Shown: in pieces, positions 8,731 to 17,542 of the stretch
Numbering within the stretch: the first letter of the stretch is position 1
Layout of the letters: the number at the start of each line of letters is the position of its first letter
NCBI GenBank assembly: GCA_024102915.1
Contig: JAGFJG010000068.1
Location: forward strand, 1-41,535
Direction: 5' to 3'
From: Caldilineales bacterium
Lineage (GTDB): Bacteria; Chloroflexota; Anaerolineae; J102
Length of the DNA: 41,535 nucleotides
Made by a program: the position numbers and the translations under genes
The notes under the pieces: generated by a model
Database searches by the model: none
The model's input: the letters and a program-made list of their open reading frames with translations, nothing else
What the model was told of the DNA's origin: nothing

Positions 8731-9603
8731 ATGCAGATAGTGCGCTGGCGCTCCCTGGTCCTCGTGGCCATTGTTGCGGGAGCAATTATGTTGATGTCGC
8801 TCGACCAGGCTGGTCGGCTTGGGTTTCTGGACATGATGATCCAGGATGTGTACCGGCCCATGGCCTTGAGTTTGACTGAGGCGCGGGCGGAAATCAGCGG
8901 GGCATTTACCACCGTGCGAGACCTGCGCAGTCTGAGGAGGCGCAACAGCGAGCTCGAAGCCCTGGTGCAACGGCTGACGGTGGAAAACCTGCAATTGAAC
9001 GAGGTGTTGCTCGAAAACGAGCAATTGCGCGAGTTCTTCAAGTTCGCCCAAATCAACCCCACTTATGATTATCGCGGCGGGCAGATCATCGCGCGCGTGA
9101 TTAACGAACCAGCAAGTCCCTATTCCGATATCGTCCGCATCGACCTGGGTTCAGAGGAAGGCATAGCGCAGGGCATGCCGGTCGTCACCGATCGTGGCCT
9201 GGTGGGGCGGATCGTGGAAACGACGCCGCACACCAGCCAGGTGTTGCTATTGACCGACCCCAATAGCGCCATCAATGTCATGACCCAATCCTCCAGAGCG
9301 CCGGGCATGCTGGGCGGTCGAGCGGGCCAACTGCCGCTGATGGATTTCATCCCCGACGACGTCGGCGTGTCCGAGGGAGAGATCGTGATCACATCCGGTT
9401 TAGGCGGTAATTTCCCCAAAGGTCTGATAGTTGGCCAGATCACAGAAGTGCTGCAGAACGACAATCGCGCGTTCCAACAGGCAATCGTGCAGCACACTGT
9501 GGATTTCGAGCGGCTGGAATTGGTGCTGGTCATCACCAGTTTCCCGCCGCAGCCTCAGGAAACGCCGGAAGAAATCGAAGCGGCGGCCACGCCCACGCCA
9601 TGA
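8731..9603 (+). CDS. mreC: Rod shape-determining protein MreC
   Basis: Bitopic cell-shape protein that links cytoplasmic MreB to the periplasmic/outer-face elongation enzymes. Of its 290 aa, a short N-terminal cytoplasmic piece and a membrane helix (about residues 8-24) come first. A coiled coil follows (about 55-95, rich in L/E/N heptads: RNSELEALVQRLTVENLQL), then the beta-rich MreC core containing VVTDRGLVGRIVETTPHTSQ and later VITSGLGGNFPKGLIVGQI, the family signature. The C-terminus ends in a short P/E/T-rich tail. The ATG has no strong Shine-Dalgarno. Its stop overlaps the mreD start (ATGA). Confidence 0.95.
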   Translation: MQIVRWRSLVLVAIVAGAIMLMSLDQAGRLGFLDMMIQDVYRPMALSLTEARAEISGAFTTVRDLRSLRRRNSELEALVQRLTVENLQLNEVLLENEQLREFFKFAQINPTYDYRGGQIIARVINEPASPYSDIVRIDLGSEEGIAQGMPVVTDRGLVGRIVETTPHTSQVLLLTDPNSAINVMTQSSRAPGMLGGRAGQLPLMDFIPDDVGVSEGEIVITSGLGGNFPKGLIVGQITEVLQNDNRAFQQAIVQHTVDFERLELVLVITSFPPQPQETPEEIEAAATPTP

Positions 9604-10106
9604 GAAACGCCACCTGGGTCCTGCTTCTGCTGCCTTTGGCGCTGCTCGTCGTCGCGATTCAAAGTACATTGGTGCGGCAAGTGCATCTGGCAGGCGGCCA
9701 ACCCGATCTTATCCTGGTTGCCGTGATTCTGTTGACGATGGCCGGCGGGCGTGAAACCGCATTGCTGCCTGCCGTCATCCTGGCGGTCGTTTTCGACGCC
9801 ATCGCCGGATTTCCGCTTGGCGCTTCGATTTTGCCGCTCCTCTCGGTGGTGCTTCTGGCCGGGCTGGGAGAACGGAGGCTATTTGGCGCTCGCCTGGGTT
9901 GGCCGATCGTGGTGACCGCAGCGGCGACTGTTCTCGCCTCCTCGATCTTATTGTTGGAAGCCAGGTTTTTTGGGTGGCAGATCGATTGGAGCCAGAGCAT
10001 GTTGCGCGTCGTGGCGCCCAGTGCGATCCTCAATTCAGTCCTCGTGCTGATTTTGTATTATCCTATGGAATATCTGCGCCAAAGTCGCTCACCCAGGCTG
10101 GATTGA
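9600..10106 (+). CDS. mreD: Rod shape-determining protein MreD
   Basis: Small polytopic membrane protein (168 aa) of the elongasome. Nearly the whole sequence is hydrophobic, with about five to six membrane segments and the family-type N-terminal VAIQSTLVRQVHLAGGQPDLILVAVILL and the central FDAIAGFPLGASILPLLSVVLL. MreD is poorly conserved, so the assignment leans on this pattern, the length and the position between mreC (ATGA overlap) and mrdA (30-base gap). Confidence 0.9.
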   Translation: MRNATWVLLLLPLALLVVAIQSTLVRQVHLAGGQPDLILVAVILLTMAGGRETALLPAVILAVVFDAIAGFPLGASILPLLSVVLLAGLGERRLFGARLGWPIVVTAAATVLASSILLLEARFFGWQIDWSQSMLRVVAPSAILNSVLVLILYYPMEYLRQSRSPRLD

Positions 10107-10136
10107 GCTCTCTGGCGCTTACTTCGTTCAATTTTC

Positions 10137-12245
10137 ATGCCCAAACCATCCAATTCCACCACCCGGCTCGCCGTACTGCGCATCGTCACGACGATCATTT
10201 TCGTGATTTTGCTTGGGAAATTGGCGCAACTCCAGTTTGTGCGAGGTCAAAATTACCAGGAGCGCGCCACCTTCAACCGCGTGCGCATCGTGCGTCCGGC
10301 CGGCGAGCGAGGCGTCATTTATGATCGAGATGGCCGCATGCTCGCCCGCAACAAGGCCAGTTTCAACGTGATCATGGTTCCGGCGGATCTGCCCGATGAT
10401 CCCGACTATGCCAAATCGCAACAGAAACGGCATGTCGTCTATGAAGATGTCCATGAACTGGTGGAAACGGCGCTGAGCGCGTATGAGGATGCCCAACCGG
10501 TGGCGGAAGCCGAGCCGACGGCCACGCCCAAACCTTCTCCTTATGTGGCCGGGATCAGCCAACCGCCCGAACCAACCCTGTTAAGTGTCGAGGAAATGGA
10601 CGAACTGGTGCTGCAACGTGAAGCGGGCAGCGCCTTTCAGCCGATCATCGTTGCGGCGAATCTCCCGCGCGAGGTGGCGATGCGCATCGACGAAGAGCGG
10701 TATCGGCTCCCCGGCGTTGGCGTCACCCTCACTGCGGAGAGGGATTATCCCTCCGGTTCAACAACCGCCGATCTGATTGGATACATGGGCCCGATCCCGG
10801 AGGAAGCCAACCAGAGTTATATCGATGAAGGCTATGCCGGCGACGCCTGGGTGGGTTGGACGGGGCTGGAGTCTAGCTTTGAAGATGTCTTGCGGGGCAT
10901 CCCGGGACGACGCGTGATCGAGGTCGATGTCAACGGTCGAGAGAGAGCGCTTTTGGGTGAAGAATTGCCGCCAGAGCCAGGCAAGAATCTGATCCTCAGC
11001 ATCGATCTGGAATTGCAGGAAAGTATGCGAAAGGCGTTGGAAGCTGGCATCAATCCGAAGACATCGGCAAGCGCTGTCGCCATCGCCCTGGACCCGCGCA
11101 CCGGGTTTGTCCTGGGAATGGTCAGTTTTCCCACATTCGACAACAACATCTTTGCCGATGGCATTACCGAAGAGGAATACGATGCCATCCTCAACGCCCG
11201 CGGCGATCCTCTGTTGAATCATGCGGTCAGCGGCATTTACCCGCCCGGCTCAACCTTCAAACTCGTCCCCGCGTCGGCAGGGCTGGAAGAAAACGTCATC
11301 GCCCCCGACACGCTGCTCAACGCACCCGGCATCATCTATTTGCCCAATCGCAACTTCCCGGACGATCCTCGCCTGGCCCAACCTTTCGTGTGCTGGATTT
11401 ACAAGCAGGGCGGGTATCACGGGGATCTCAATGTGACGCAAGCGCTGGCGGAATCCTGCGACATCTTCTTCTATAAGCTTGGCGGCGGCTGGTACGCCAC
11501 GGAATTCGAAGGTTTGGGACAGCCTGCTCTGACGGAATACTCCGAGATGTTCGGGTTTGGCGAAGTCACCGGCATCGACCTGCCGGCCGAACATCAGGGA
11601 CTGATACCCGACGCCAAGTGGAAGCGCATCACCAAAGGGGAACGCTGGGTGACTGGCGATACCTATAATATGAGCATCGGCCAGGGCGATGTGCTGGCGA
11701 CGCCTTTGCAGGTCACGCAAATGACGGCAGCGGTAGCCAATGACGGCTATCTCTATCGACCGCAACTTGTCGCCGGCATCACCGATTCCGCGAGCCATCT
11801 GGTCGAGAGCAAGCAGCCGGAGCTGATCCGGCAGTTGGACATCTCTCCCAGGAATCTGGCGATTACGCGAGAGGGCATGTGGATGGCGGTCAATTGGGAG
11901 CATGGCACCGCAAAGATTGCGGCGCTGCCGGACGTGCAGGTGGCTGGCAAGACCGGCACAGCCGAGTTCTATGACCCCGAACTGGGGCGGGACGGTCGCG
12001 GCAATCTCCCCACCCATGCCTGGTTTACCGCCTTTGCGCCCTACGAAGACCCAGAAATCGTTGTCACCGTTTTCGTTTACAACGGTGGCGAAGGTTCAGT
12101 TGTGGCCGCGCCCATTGTCCGCAATATCCTGCGCACCTATTTCGATATCAAGGCGCGTGATGCGGAAGCGGGCAGCCATTCGTTGCTCGACCAATTGCAA
12201 GGCAACACGGAGACCGTGCCGTTGGAGGGGACCACAGAGCCATGA
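10137..12245 (+). CDS. mrdA: Penicillin-binding protein 2, elongation-specific peptidoglycan transpeptidase
   Basis: Class B PBP that cross-links new peptidoglycan during side-wall growth, working with the RodA glycosyltransferase. It has 702 aa: an N-terminal membrane anchor (about residues 12-32), a PBP dimerisation domain starting ERGVIYDRDGRMLARN, and a C-terminal transpeptidase domain. The active-site triad motifs are present: S372-T-F-K375, S440-C-D442 and K605-T-G-T. A Pro/Thr/Glu-rich insertion of roughly 35 residues (around 120-150, AEPTATPKPSP) splits the N-terminal domain and is unusual for PBP2; it resembles the linkers of other extracellular proteins here. The stop overlaps the rodA start (ATGA), so the two partners are translationally coupled. 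Confidence 0.96.
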   Translation: MPKPSNSTTRLAVLRIVTTIIFVILLGKLAQLQFVRGQNYQERATFNRVRIVRPAGERGVIYDRDGRMLARNKASFNVIMVPADLPDDPDYAKSQQKRHVVYEDVHELVETALSAYEDAQPVAEAEPTATPKPSPYVAGISQPPEPTLLSVEEMDELVLQREAGSAFQPIIVAANLPREVAMRIDEERYRLPGVGVTLTAERDYPSGSTTADLIGYMGPIPEEANQSYIDEGYAGDAWVGWTGLESSFEDVLRGIPGRRVIEVDVNGRERALLGEELPPEPGKNLILSIDLELQESMRKALEAGINPKTSASAVAIALDPRTGFVLGMVSFPTFDNNIFADGITEEEYDAILNARGDPLLNHAVSGIYPPGSTFKLVPASAGLEENVIAPDTLLNAPGIIYLPNRNFPDDPRLAQPFVCWIYKQGGYHGDLNVTQALAESCDIFFYKLGGGWYATEFEGLGQPALTEYSEMFGFGEVTGIDLPAEHQGLIPDAKWKRITKGERWVTGDTYNMSIGQGDVLATPLQVTQMTAAVANDGYLYRPQLVAGITDSASHLVESKQPELIRQLDISPRNLAITREGMWMAVNWEHGTAKIAALPDVQVAGKTGTAEFYDPELGRDGRGNLPTHAWFTAFAPYEDPEIVVTVFVYNGGEGSVVAAPIVRNILRTYFDIKARDAEAGSHSLLDQLQGNTETVPLEGTTEP

Positions 12246-13336
12246 TCCGGCGCAGTTGGCGACAGTTTGACTGGCTGCTTTTGGGGGCGATCATCATCCT
12301 CGGCCTTTTTGGGGTGATGATGATCTCCAGTGCGGTCAAAGGCGACCCGGCCCTGACGGCTTATCCCGGCCGCCAGTTGGGCTATCTGATCGCCGGTCTC
12401 ATTTTGTTGTTTGCGGTTTCCGCCATCGACTACAACACGCTTTCCACGTTCACCATCCCCATTTATATCCTGGTATTGGGCTTGCTTGCACTGGTCGGCG
12501 TCATCGGCAGCCGCATTTTCGGGGCGCAGAGCTGGCTCGACGTGTTCGGTCTCTTCCCCATACAGCCATCGGAACTGGCGAAGGTCGCGCTGGCGTTGAT
12601 TTTGGCAAAATTCCTGGCGGATCGTGAAGAGAATATGGGGTCATTGAAAACGGTGTTGCTGGGCCTGGCATTGATGATCCCGCTCCTGGTTCTGGTGTTT
12701 CTGGAACCCGATCTGGGGACTGCTGTCGTCCTGGCTGTGGAAGGCGCTTTGATTTTCATCGCCGCCGGGCTGCGCCTGCGACACATGATACTGGCTGTCG
12801 TCGCCGGGATCGCCCTCATCCCCACTTTCTGGGCTTTGCTCAACGAAACGCAGCGAACTCGCCTCCTCATCTTCGTAGACCCGACCGCCGACCCCGACAG
12901 CTATTTCAATGTGGAGCAGGCGTTGGTGAGCATCGGCTCCGGCGGCATTTTGGGCAAAGGCTTTGGCGAGGGCACGCAAAGCCAGTTGCACTTCCTGCGC
13001 GTCCGCCACACCGATTTCATTTTCTCGGTCGTGGCGGAGGAGATGGGCTTCATCGGGGCGCTGATCATGCTGGCGCTGTTGTTCTTCATCCTGATGCGTC
13101 TGTGGCGTATCGCCGACCGCTCTCGCAATGCCTATGGGCGGCTGCTGGTGGCGGGTGTGGCCGCCGTCATCCTCTTCCAGACCATCGTCAATGTGGGCAT
13201 GAATATGGCCTTGCTGCCGGTGACGGGTCTGCCCCTGCCCTTCGTCAGTTATGGCGGGAACGCGCTCTTGTCGCTGATGTTGCTCGTGGGGCTGGTGCAG
13301 AGCGTTGCGATGGGGCAGAAACGCATCGATTTCTGA
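12242..13336 (+). CDS. rodA: RodA, SEDS-family peptidoglycan glycosyltransferase
   Basis: Polytopic SEDS protein (364 aa) that polymerises glycan strands from lipid II for cell elongation, in complex with PBP2. The usual run of about ten membrane helices is visible. The large extracytoplasmic loop ends in RVRHTDFIFSVVAEEMGF, where D258 corresponds to the catalytically essential Asp of SEDS proteins. The C-terminal signature GLPLPFVSYGGNALLSLM is intact. The start overlaps the mrdA stop. Last gene of the mre locus; the next gene, glnS, has its own promoter. Confidence 0.96.
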   Translation: MIRRSWRQFDWLLLGAIIILGLFGVMMISSAVKGDPALTAYPGRQLGYLIAGLILLFAVSAIDYNTLSTFTIPIYILVLGLLALVGVIGSRIFGAQSWLDVFGLFPIQPSELAKVALALILAKFLADREENMGSLKTVLLGLALMIPLLVLVFLEPDLGTAVVLAVEGALIFIAAGLRLRHMILAVVAGIALIPTFWALLNETQRTRLLIFVDPTADPDSYFNVEQALVSIGSGGILGKGFGEGTQSQLHFLRVRHTDFIFSVVAEEMGFIGALIMLALLFFILMRLWRIADRSRNAYGRLLVAGVAAVILFQTIVNVGMNMALLPVTGLPLPFVSYGGNALLSLMLLVGLVQSVAMGQKRIDF

Positions 13337-13422
13337 GTCGAATTCAGCGCGTTTGGGTTTGCGCATTCGGATTGGTCCGGCCCCAACAACCTGAGTCGGG
13401 GCTTTGTGAAATTCTTGTGAAT

Positions 13423-13451
13423 TTGTGGCAAGTACGCAACGCCTCTACAAT
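13423..13451 (+). promoter_or_regulatory. glnS promoter
   Basis: TTGTGG (13423-13428), exactly 17 bases, TACAAT (13446-13451). The implied transcript starts near 13458, after the longest open-frame start (13425), which supports the internal ATG at 13494 as the true glnS start. Confidence 0.6.
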
Positions 13452-13493
13452 GATTCATATTCTTCCGCGTTAGCGCAAAAGGCATCGACATTC

Positions 13494-15818
13494 ATGAGCA
13501 CCGAAACAATAACTTCAGCGCCTGCAGCCGAAAATCGGGACTTTATTCGCGAGATCGTGACCAGAGACAATACCCTGGGAACCTATGGCGGCCAGGTCGT
13601 CACGCGTTTCCCGCCCGAACCCAACGGCTATTTGCACATCGGGCACGCCAAATCCATTTGCCTCAATTTTGGGGTCGCACTTGAAAATGGCGGGCGCTGT
13701 CATCTCCGCTTCGACGACACCAACCCCACCACGGAAGACGTTGAATATGTAGACAGCATCCAGGAGGCCATTCACTGGCTGGGGTTCGACTGGGGCGAGC
13801 ACCTGTATTACGCCTCCGATTATTTCGAGCAACTCTACCAGTTTGCGGAACAGCTTATTCTGGATGGCAAGGCTTATGTCGATAGCCTGAACGAGGAAGA
13901 GATTCGAGAATACCGGGGGACAGTCACCGAGCCGGGCAAGGATAGTCCGTATCGAGAACGCACGGTTGCGGAAAACCTCGATCTATTCCGACGGATGCGT
14001 GCGGGCGAATTCCCGGATGGAGCCCATGTCTTGCGCGCCAGGATCGACATGACCGCCCCTAATATGATATTGCGCGACCCCATCCTTTACCGGATTCGCC
14101 ATGCCCATCATTACCGCACTGGCGATGAGTGGTGCATCTACCCGCTGTACGATTTCGCTCACCCTCTGTCTGACGCCATCGAGCAGATTACGCATTCGAT
14201 CTGCACACTCGAATTCGAGAATAATCGTGCGATCTATAACTGGCTGACCGACAATCTGCTGGAGCCCCCGGTCCCGCACCAGTATGAATTCGCCCGCCTG
14301 AGCCTGGATTACACCGTGATGAGCAAGCGCAAATTGTTGCAGCTTGTGACGGAAGGGCTGGTCGATGGCTGGGACGACCCGCGCATGCCCACCCTGGTCG
14401 GTTTCCGACGGCGCGGGGTCAGGCCGGAAGCGATACGAAATTTTTGCGATCTGATCGGCGTCGCCAAGATGAACAGCCGGGTGAGTTACGAACTGCTGGA
14501 ATACGCCATCCGTGATGACCTGAACACGCAGGCGCCGCGCGTGATGTGCGTCTTGAAGCCGCTGAAGATCGTGATCACGAACTACCCCGAGGGTCAGACG
14601 GAATGGTTGGACGCATCGTATTGGCCGCATGATGTGCCCAGAACCGGGTCGCGCCAGGTTCCCTTCAGCCGAGAGCTATTTATCGAGCAAGAGGATTTCA
14701 GCGAGAACCCGCCCGCAGGGTGGCGACGACTCTCGCCCGGCGAAGAGGTGCGATTGCGGCACAGCTACGTAATCCGCTGCGATGCCGTCGAGAAAGATAG
14801 CGAAGGCGAAATTATCGCCCTGCATTGCACCTATGATCCAAACACCCTGGGCGAGAATCCGACCGACCGCCGCATTCGGAGCGCTATCCATTGGGTCTCC
14901 GCCGCCCACGCCCTTCCCGCCGAAGTGCGGATCTATGAAAGATTGTTCGTGAAACCCAACCCGGACGATGTGGAAGAGGGCAAGTCGTTCAAGGATTACC
15001 TCAACCCCGATTCCCTCACCATTCTGCAAAACGCCCGCGTGGAGCCGAGCGTGGCCGACGATCCCGTCGACACGCGCTACCAATTCGAGCGGCAGGGATT
15101 CTTCGTGCAGGACAGGGTGAATTCTCGACCGGATGCACTTGTTTTCAACCGCATTGTGGCGCTACGAGATTCCTGGTCTCGGCAAGATGCGGCGGTTGCC
15201 GATGTCGAAATTCAGACCGAGGACGACGCGCCTGTCCATGTCGGCGCGGCATCCGAATTCCGCGATGCGACGCGACAGGCTTCGCCGCAACTGGCCGCTG
15301 CCTACGAACGCTATCGCCACGAACTGGGCATTTCGCAGCAAGAGGCCGACCTGCTTTCGGGCGATATAGACACGATGCGCTTTTTCGAGGATGCGCTGGC
15401 TGCGTACGCCAGCCCGCAATCCATCGCCAATTGGGTGAGCAATATTCTCAAGGGCGAGTTACAGGGCGACTCGATTACTGGCCTGACGTTTTCGGGCGCT
15501 GACTTCGCCCGGCTGGTGGAACTGGTCGACAGCGCTGTGATCTCGGCCAACATCGGTAAAGAGGTGTTGGCCGAGATGATCGCAACCGGCCAGACCGCCG
15601 AGGCCATCGTCGAGGAGCGAGGATTGCGCCAGATCAGCGATGCCGACGCGCTGTCGGCCGTCATCTCCCAGGTTATGACGGAGTATCCGGACAAAGTATC
15701 GGCGTATCGCGATGGACGCACCAGCCTGTTGGGCTTTTTCGTCGGCCAGGTGATGCGCGCCACCGGCGGCAGGGCCAATCCTCACCTTGTCAATGAGTTG
15801 CTGCAGGAGAAATTGTAG
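13494..15818 (+). CDS. glnS: Glutaminyl-tRNA synthetase with C-terminal YqeY (GatB-tail-like) domain
   Basis: Class I aminoacyl-tRNA synthetase that charges tRNA-Gln directly. The ATG at 13494 (774 aa) is chosen over 13425 because the promoter -10 lies between them; AAAAGG is at 13477-13482. The Rossmann catalytic core has H48-I-G-H51 and the KMSKS-type loop VMSKRK at residues 275-280. The beta-barrel anticodon domains follow. From about residue 595 an appended alpha-helical YqeY/GatB-tail domain runs to the end (LAAAYERYRHELGISQQEADLL, then SNILKGEL, IVEERGLRQISD, VGQVMRATGGRANP). This architecture is known from Deinococcus radiodurans GlnRS, where the tail aids tRNA binding. Faces the GT2-methyltransferase gene across a shared terminator. 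Confidence 0.95.
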   Translation: MSTETITSAPAAENRDFIREIVTRDNTLGTYGGQVVTRFPPEPNGYLHIGHAKSICLNFGVALENGGRCHLRFDDTNPTTEDVEYVDSIQEAIHWLGFDWGEHLYYASDYFEQLYQFAEQLILDGKAYVDSLNEEEIREYRGTVTEPGKDSPYRERTVAENLDLFRRMRAGEFPDGAHVLRARIDMTAPNMILRDPILYRIRHAHHYRTGDEWCIYPLYDFAHPLSDAIEQITHSICTLEFENNRAIYNWLTDNLLEPPVPHQYEFARLSLDYTVMSKRKLLQLVTEGLVDGWDDPRMPTLVGFRRRGVRPEAIRNFCDLIGVAKMNSRVSYELLEYAIRDDLNTQAPRVMCVLKPLKIVITNYPEGQTEWLDASYWPHDVPRTGSRQVPFSRELFIEQEDFSENPPAGWRRLSPGEEVRLRHSYVIRCDAVEKDSEGEIIALHCTYDPNTLGENPTDRRIRSAIHWVSAAHALPAEVRIYERLFVKPNPDDVEEGKSFKDYLNPDSLTILQNARVEPSVADDPVDTRYQFERQGFFVQDRVNSRPDALVFNRIVALRDSWSRQDAAVADVEIQTEDDAPVHVGAASEFRDATRQASPQLAAAYERYRHELGISQQEADLLSGDIDTMRFFEDALAAYASPQSIANWVSNILKGELQGDSITGLTFSGADFARLVELVDSAVISANIGKEVLAEMIATGQTAEAIVEERGLRQISDADALSAVISQVMTEYPDKVSAYRDGRTSLLGFFVGQVMRATGGRANPHLVNELLQEKL

Positions 15819-15834
15819 TTTAGCCCCGGCTGAA

Positions 15835-15867
15835 GATGACTGTCACTAACTTGAAGTGACAGTCATC
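15835..15867. terminator. Convergent terminator hairpin between glnS and the GT2-methyltransferase gene
   Basis: A perfect 13-base inverted repeat, GATGACTGTCACT (15835-15847) and its complement (15855-15867), with a 7-base loop. It sits in the 59-base gap between convergent genes and so can serve both strands, although neither side has a long T run. Confidence 0.7.
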
Positions 15868-15877
15868 TGACGATATT

Positions 15878-17359
15878 TCAATCACCCTCCCGTACCCCCA
15901 CGCCAATGACGCTAAGGCCGGGCCACGGCCACAGCCGGTCGAGCCGCCGCAGCAGAGGCGTCATCAAGTCGATCAGTTTTAGTTGCAGGCGCGAGAAGGT
16001 CTTGCGCCTGAGCACCCTGCCGTTGAACCACCAGCCGGGCACAGAAAAACGGTTGAAATCAAATATCGTCTCGACACTGAAACCGGCGCTTTGCAAAGAC
16101 TGGCGCAGGTGCTCGGCCGTGTAACGCTCCCGGTGTTCGAGCACTTCGTCCAACGTGTTATAGAGCTTAGGATGTTGGGGAACCAGCACTACGATGCGTC
16201 CCCCCGGGGCCAGGGCTTTCCGCAATGTACGCAAAGTGAGATGTTCGTCGGGCAGATGTTCCAGCACGTTGACCAACAGGATTGTGTCGAACTCGCCCTC
16301 CATGCCAGCGATGCCGTCAGGGTCGTTGGCGTCCAGGTACATCACCTTGAGGTAGGGTTTGCCGTGGGCATAGGAACGGAGATAGTACAAATAGTGGGGA
16401 TTGATGTCTGAGGCGACGTAGCTCTCACGCGGGATGTATTGCGCCGTGATGTTGCCAATGCCGGCGCCAACTTCCAGCACGCGAGCGCCAACGAAGGGCC
16501 GGAGCGCGTCGCCCATCCAGATGTTGAACCGCCGCGTCCGCTCCAACTCCACCAAAATATTCGAGCCGTAGCTATCGGCTTCGTAGATATCATCGATAAA
16601 CGTATAACGCAACATCGCCAGCAACGCCCTGATCCCATCCCCCGCGCCGATCTTCTTGCCCTCCCCTTTGGTTCGGGGCAGGTATCGGATAGGCGCCTCG
16701 AAAATGCGCGCGCCTCGTTTCGCCAATTTGAATGTGATCTCGACCTCGAAGCGATAATCGTTGCTACGGATGGGAATCGACTTTAGCAGCGTCGTGTTGA
16801 TCGCCTTGTAACAGGTCTCCATGTCCGTCAGATGCAGATCGGTCAGCCAGTTTCCCAGCCCGGTCAGCACTTTGTTGATGACGGTATGCCGGTGCATCAA
16901 CGCCCGGCGATAAGGGGCGGAAAGATAGCGAGAGCCGTAGACAGCGTCAGCGCCCTCTCTGGCGAACGGGACCAACAGGCTGGGGATATCGGACGGGTAG
17001 TATTCCAGATCGGCATCATGGATAATGCTGATATCGCCGGATGCCTGGGTGATTGCCGTCCGCACCGCCGCTCCCTTTCCCCTGTTTACGTCATGACGCA
17101 ATAATTTGATGCGCTCATCCTCAATGGCCAGGCGTTGCAACACCTCCCACGAGCCATCCGTGCTGCAATCGTCCACCACGATTACTTCCAATTCGCTGAT
17201 CAACGCATCCTGCACCGCCAAAACGCCCCGAATACTCGGCTCGACCAGATAGCGTTCATTATACACCGGGACGAGAACGCTCAGCCGAAACGGCTCAGGA
17301 AACGAAACGCCCTGCTGTAATTGGTTTTTCTGCGTCACATCCGCAACATCGAAACTCAA
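15878..17359 (-). CDS. Fused GT2 glycosyltransferase and SAM-dependent methyltransferase
   Basis: A 493-aa two-enzyme fusion. Residues about 25-260 form a GT-A family 2 glycosyltransferase of the polyprenyl-phosphate sugar synthase (DPM1-like) type: LSVLVPVYNERYLVEPSI, VVDDCSTDGSW, the DXD-like HDADLEY, and DMETCYKAI. Residues about 270-430 form a class I methyltransferase: motif I VLEVGAGIGNIT near residue 292, ASDINPHY, and LVNVLEHLPDE, then a C-terminal tail. No transmembrane anchor is evident. The start is a TTG at 17357-17359, supported by AAGGAG (17367-17372 complement) at 7-base spacing. A role in making a lipid-linked sugar plus methylating a glycan or lipid is inferred; it could supply the GT-C enzyme at 2620-7284. 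Confidence 0.88.
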   Translation of the reverse strand: MSFDVADVTQKNQLQQGVSFPEPFRLSVLVPVYNERYLVEPSIRGVLAVQDALISELEVIVVDDCSTDGSWEVLQRLAIEDERIKLLRHDVNRGKGAAVRTAITQASGDISIIHDADLEYYPSDIPSLLVPFAREGADAVYGSRYLSAPYRRALMHRHTVINKVLTGLGNWLTDLHLTDMETCYKAINTTLLKSIPIRSNDYRFEVEITFKLAKRGARIFEAPIRYLPRTKGEGKKIGAGDGIRALLAMLRYTFIDDIYEADSYGSNILVELERTRRFNIWMGDALRPFVGARVLEVGAGIGNITAQYIPRESYVASDINPHYLYYLRSYAHGKPYLKVMYLDANDPDGIAGMEGEFDTILLVNVLEHLPDEHLTLRTLRKALAPGGRIVVLVPQHPKLYNTLDEVLEHRERYTAEHLRQSLQSAGFSVETIFDFNRFSVPGWWFNGRVLRRKTFSRLQLKLIDLMTPLLRRLDRLWPWPGLSVIGVGVREGD

Positions 17360-17466
17360 GACTTCACTCCTTGCCTCGGACTATGAACAGGATTGTAAAC
17401 TTCACCATAGGCAGCGTCAAATAGAAACCGATTCCGCTTTCCACTCGCTCGCAAAATCCCCCGAAT

Positions 17467-17495
17467 TTGCACGGCTTTCCGACTGATTGTACTAT
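17467..17495 (+). promoter_or_regulatory. gltX promoter
   Basis: TTGCAC (17467-17472), exactly 17 bases, TACTAT (17490-17495). It lies in the divergent region before gltX, giving a leader of about 40 bases. Confidence 0.6.
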
Positions 17496-17542
17496 CGAAG
17501 GCTGCATTTATCACTATTTCCTGGAATCAAGTAAGAACACCG

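Noticed and set aside
13374..13404. GCCCC/GGGGC stem after rodA as a terminator
   Set aside because: Only five pairs with a 13-base loop and no real T run; too weak to list as a feature.
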